Assembly: GCF_022437945.1 (NCBI RefSeq)
Contig: NZ_CP092535.1
Span: forward strand, 992,001-1,056,000
Length of the DNA stretch: 64,000 bases
Direction of reading: 5' to 3'
Origin: Nocardioides sp. TF02-7
Lineage (GTDB): Bacteria > Actinomycetota > Actinomycetes > Propionibacteriales > Nocardioidaceae
Both the position numbers and the translations under genes were made by a program. This document shows positions 60,921 through 64,000 of this stretch, piece after piece (position 1 is the stretch's first letter; each line of letters begins with the position of its first letter). The notes under the pieces were generated by a model that was not told where the DNA came from, did not search any database, and saw only the letters and a program-made list of their open reading frames with translations.

Positions 60921-61100
60921 ATGCGGCTGTGGAAGTGGCTCGGCCTCGCCGGGGTCGCCGGCGTCGCGGCGACCGGCGTGGCGATCGCCCGCCAGGAGCG
61001 GGAACGCCGCTCCTACACCCCCGACGAGGTACGCGCCCGGCTGCACGCGCGGCTGGACGAGGCGGAGGGGTCAGGGGGCGGGGTGGGCGCGGGGACGTGA
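60921..61100 (+). CDS. Small 59-aa membrane protein
   Basis: The ATG at 60921 opens MRLWKWLGLAGVAGVAATGV, a signal-anchor-like helix (about 5-22), followed by a charged helix (RQERERRSYTPDEVRARLHA) and a Gly-rich end, stopping at TGA 61098-61100. Third-codon positions are strongly GC, as in real genes of this window. It lies between the permuted hydrolase and miaB and is divergent from the former. Function unknown. Confidence 0.7.
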   Translation: MRLWKWLGLAGVAGVAATGVAIARQERERRSYTPDEVRARLHARLDEAEGSGGGVGAGT

Positions 61101-61210
61101 GTTTTCCCCGGTCGGCCGGGGAAACCTCAACATGTCCGGCAATGCTTTGCCCGACAAGTGGAGGGATCCCCGGTCGACCGGGGAAACCTCAACGTGACGG
61201 GCAATCCCGA
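61099..61210. repeat. Two-stem palindromic repeat, copy 2
   Basis: The order is: stem A variant (gttttccccggtcggccggg, 61101-61120, with gaaac), stem B (atgtccggcaatgctttgcc, from 61132), stem A (ggatccccggtcgaccgggg, from 61164) and a partial B (acgtgacgggcaatc, from 61192). It is closely related to 51073-51156 over about 60 bp. It fills the gap between the 59-aa gene and miaB. Confidence 0.8.
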
Positions 61211-61223
61211 CACCCCACCGACC

Positions 61224-62724
61224 TCACCCGCAGACGGGCGCGTCCGGCAGCGGAGCCGGTACGCCGACCGCGGGCATGCCGAGGGAGACGCCGGCCGGGT
61301 CGGGGGTCGGGGCGGCGGTGCGCCGTTCCCATGCGTCGCCGGAGCGGGTGCGGCGCAGAGCCTTCACCGGGCCGTCGGCGACGAGGTGGTGCGGGGCGGC
61401 GTAGGTGACGCCGACGGTGACCATGTCGCCGGGCCGGGGGGCGGCGCCGCCGATGGCGGAGAAGTCGGCCTCGAAGTGCACGAGCCGGTTGTCGGGGCCG
61501 CGGCCGGAGAGCCGGTGGGTGGCGGCGTCCTTGCGGCCCTCGCCCTCGGCGACCATCAGCTCGACCTCGCGCCCGACCAGTCGCTTGTTCTCGTCCCAGG
61601 CGATCTCGTTGACGACGTCGACGAGCCGCTCGTAGCGGTCCTTCACCACCTCGGGCGCGACCTGGTCGGGCAGCTCGGCGGCCGGCGTACCGGGGCGCTT
61701 GGAGTACTGGAACGTGAACGCACCGGCGAACCGGGCCTGCCGCACGACGTCGAGCGTCGCCCGGAAGTCCTCCTCGGTCTCACCGGGGAAGCCGACGATG
61801 ATGTCGGTCGTGATCGCCGCCTCGGGCATCGCCGCGCGCACCCGGTCGATGATGCCGAGGTACTTCGACTGCCGGTAGGAGCGGCGCATCGCCCGCAGCA
61901 CGCGGTCGGAGCCCGACTGCAGCGGCATGTGCAGCTGCGGCATCACGTTCGGCGTCTCGGCCATCGCCTCGATCACGTCGTCGGTGAACTCCGCCGGGTG
62001 CGGGCTGGTGAACCGCACCCGCTCCAGCCCCTCGATCGTCGCCGCAGGCGTGGAGCAGCTTGGAGAACGCCTGCCGGTCGCCGAACTCGACGCCGTAGCT
62101 GTTGACGTTCTGCCCGAGCAGCGTGACCTCCGAGACGCCCTCGGCGACCAGCGCCTCCACCTCGGCCAGGATCTCCCCGGGCCGGCGGTCCTTCTCCTTG
62201 CCGCGCAGGCTGGGGACGATGCAGAACGTGCAGGTGTTGTTGCAGCCGACGCTCACCGACACCCAGGCGGCGTACGCCGACTCCCGCTTGGTCGGCAGCG
62301 TCGACGGGAACACCTCGAGCGACTCGAGGATCTCGACCTGCGCCTCCTCCTGCACCCGGGCCCGCTCGAGCAGCACCGGCAGCGACCCGATGTTGTGGGT
62401 GCCGAACACGACGTCGACCCACGGCGCCTTCCGGGTGATCGTGCTGCGGTCCTTCTGGGCGAGGCAGCCGCCGACCGCGATCTGCATGCCGGGCCGCTTC
62501 GCCTTGACCGGCGCCAGGTGCCCGAGGTTGCCGTAGAGCCGGTTGTCGGCGTTCTCCCGCACCGCGCAGGTGTTGAACACCACCACGTCGGCCGTCTCGC
62601 CCTCGGGCGCGGCGACGTAGCCCGCGTCCTCCAGCAGCCCGGAGAGGCGCTCGGAGTCGTGGACGTTCATCTGGCACCCGTAGGTGCGGACCTGGTAGGT
62701 GCGGGGCAGGGCGGTGCTGGTCAT
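61224..62724 (-). CDS. miaB: tRNA-2-methylthio-N6-dimethylallyladenosine synthase MiaB (frameshifted)
   Basis: MiaB is a radical-SAM methylthiotransferase that modifies ms2i6A37. The 499-aa corrected protein has an N-terminal UPF0004 domain ([44 protein letters not shown]), radical-[28 protein letters not shown] and a TRAM domain ([20 protein letters not shown]). The frame breaks near 62047; removing one base from the CC of the coding strand restores [13 protein letters not shown]. The cluster-binding cysteines are all present. It works on the product of miaA, about 8 kb away. Confidence 0.93.
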
Positions 62725-62765
62725 GACCGGTCCAGGGTACGGCGGCCGGCCGCTGGGCGAAGAAC

Positions 62766-63911
62766 TCAGCCCGGCTGCGCGGGGTCGAGGTGCCCCGACG
62801 CGATCTGCTCGCCGAGACGCTCGAGCAGGGGACCGGGCTCTGCGATGCAGCGATCGACGTCCGGCTCGAGGTCGAGCAGCGCGTGGGCGGTCCCGATGCC
62901 CGCGGCGCGCAGGTCCGCGTCGGGCACGGCGAGCCGGCCGCAGACCGCGACGACCGACGCGCCCGCTCGTCGCGCCCGGGCGGCGACCCCGACCGGAGCC
63001 TTGCCGTGCAGGCTCTGCTCGTCGAGCGCTCCCTCGCCGGTGACGACCAGGTCGCAGCCGGCCACGGCATCGTCGAAGCCCACCAGGTCGAGGACCAGGT
63101 CGATCCCGGGCCGCAGCGTGGCGCCGAGCACGGCCACCGCGGCGAACCCGACGCCTCCGGCGGCGCCGGCGCCGGCGGTCGCCCGCCGGTCGGCGCCGGT
63201 CGCCTCCGCCACCAGGTCGGCCCAGTGGTCGAGCGCGCCGTCGAGCAGCACGATGTCGCCGGATCCTGCGCCCTTCTGCGGCCCGTAGACGTGCGCCGCC
63301 CCGGTCGGGCCGGTCAGCGGGTTGTCGACGTCGCACGCCACGACGAGCTCCGCCGAGAGGAGCGCCGGGTGCAGCCCGGCCAGGTCCAGGCGCTCCACGT
63401 CGCGCAGGGCGGCGCCACCCTCGGCGACCGGACGGCCGTCGGCTCCGAGCACCCGAGCACCGAGGGCCCGCAGCAGGCCGGCACCGCCGTCGGTGCTGGC
63501 GCTCCCGCCGATCCCCACGACCAACCGGCGGCAGCCGGCGCCGAGCGCGGCCGCGACCACCTCGCCGAGGCCGCGCGAGGAAGCCCCGAGCGGATCGGGC
63601 CGGCCGCCGGGGAGGCGATCGAGCCCGCAGGCGTCGGCCATCTCGACCACGGCGGTGTCGTCGTGCCGCCCGTACGCCGTCCGCACCGGAGCCCCGGTCG
63701 GGCCGGCGACCGTGACCTCGACCCGGTCGAAGCCGGCGGCCAGCGCCGCGGCGAGAGTGCCGTCGCCGCCGTCGGCGACCGGCAGGCAGCGGACCTCGGC
63801 ATCCGGACGTGCGCGGCCGACGCCCCGCGCGACCGCCGCGGCGACGCCCGCCGCGTCGAGCGATCCCTTGAACTTGTCGGGTGCCACCAGCACCCGCGGC
63901 GCCCGGGTCAT
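62766..63911 (-). CDS. Glycerate 2-kinase (GarK/GlxK type)
   Basis: This is an intact 381-aa kinase that phosphorylates glycerate at C2. Family motifs are [64 protein letters not shown] and [20 protein letters not shown]. The ATG at 63911 overlaps the stop of an upstream gene as ATGA, so it is translationally coupled to a probable LacI-type regulator. It would feed glycerate from glyoxylate or sugar-acid degradation into lower glycolysis. Confidence 0.95.
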   Translation of the reverse strand: MTRAPRVLVAPDKFKGSLDAAGVAAAVARGVGRARPDAEVRCLPVADGGDGTLAAALAAGFDRVEVTVAGPTGAPVRTAYGRHDDTAVVEMADACGLDRLPGGRPDPLGASSRGLGEVVAAALGAGCRRLVVGIGGSASTDGGAGLLRALGARVLGADGRPVAEGGAALRDVERLDLAGLHPALLSAELVVACDVDNPLTGPTGAAHVYGPQKGAGSGDIVLLDGALDHWADLVAEATGADRRATAGAGAAGGVGFAAVAVLGATLRPGIDLVLDLVGFDDAVAGCDLVVTGEGALDEQSLHGKAPVGVAARARRAGASVVAVCGRLAVPDADLRAAGIGTAHALLDLEPDVDRCIAEPGPLLERLGEQIASGHLDPAQPG

Positions 63912-64000
63912 GCGGGGGGCGGGGCGGTCGAGTCGCGGACGACGAGATCGGCCCCGGCGACCCGGCGCCGGGGCCGCACGGCCGGGTCGCGCAGCGCGAG
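63908..64000 (-). CDS. C-terminal end of a probable LacI-type regulator (partial)
   Basis: The minus-strand frame is open from the window edge and ends [20 protein letters not shown], 30 residues, with TGA at 63908-63910. The ending resembles the last strand of LacI-family regulators (L-V-V-R-x-S-T). It overlaps glycerate kinase by ATGA. The rest of the gene is outside the window, so the family is only probable. Confidence 0.5.
   Translation of the reverse strand, partial: LALRDPAVRPRRRVAGADLVVRDSTAPPPA

Overview
The window is high-GC DNA with GTG, TTG and ATG starts, mycobacterial-type SOS boxes, a class II (B12-dependent) ribonucleotide reductase paired with nrdR, a lexA/LysM neighbourhood and many lipoproteins. 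This points to an actinobacterium, most likely Nocardioides or a close relative in Nocardioidaceae. No rRNA, tRNA or CRISPR array was seen.

Layout. Bases 1-4311 are an accessory patch with lower GC: the C-terminal WD40 propeller of a large protein that runs in from the left, a two-helix membrane protein with a PD-(D/E)XK nuclease-like domain, a one-helix membrane protein and a second PD-(D/E)XK-like protein. Core genes follow: nrdJ and nrdR (minus strand, with tandem NrdR boxes), envelope lipoproteins, an AbiEi/DUF559-like protein, DUF6318 and PKD proteins, then the SOS neighbourhood (LysM protein, secreted Ig-like protein, lexA). Next come a secreted MXAN_6640-type metalloprotease, an alpha/beta hydrolase, a DinG-type helicase and a giant secreted hydrolase/beta-helix protein. 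Bases 24030-34484 form a sugar locus: ROK repressor, CUT2-type ABC transporter (ATPase, two permeases, binding lipoprotein), ketose 3-epimerase-like protein, Gfo/Idh dehydrogenase and two more TIM-barrel isomerases, one with a Tat signal. After an SGNH hydrolase and an MFS exporter come hflX, a VWA protein and a glycine betaine/proline ABC transporter. Bases 43355-54268 hold an SDR, a GGDEF-EAL protein, regulators, dapF, a PPOX protein, gamma-glutamyltransferase, a RibD-like reductase, miaA and a Nudix hydrolase. The right end has a sigma/anti-sigma fusion, an XRE-type regulator, a phosphotransferase, peptidase E, a permuted NlpC/P60-like protein, miaB, glycerate kinase and the tail of a probable LacI-type regulator.

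Frame quality. About twenty genes, including nrdJ, dinG and miaB, are broken as read. Nearly every break is repaired by removing one G or C, almost always from a run of 3-7 identical bases, and the corrected lengths then come out as whole codons. I treat these as probable sequencing errors, report each gene over its full span as one CDS and state where the frame breaks.

Non-coding structure. Many gene ends are separated by long, nearly perfect hairpins without a T-tract. Two copies of a two-stem palindromic repeat (about 51.1 and 61.1 kb) and an inverted array of 22-bp units (54.68-54.94 kb) are the most unusual non-coding elements.
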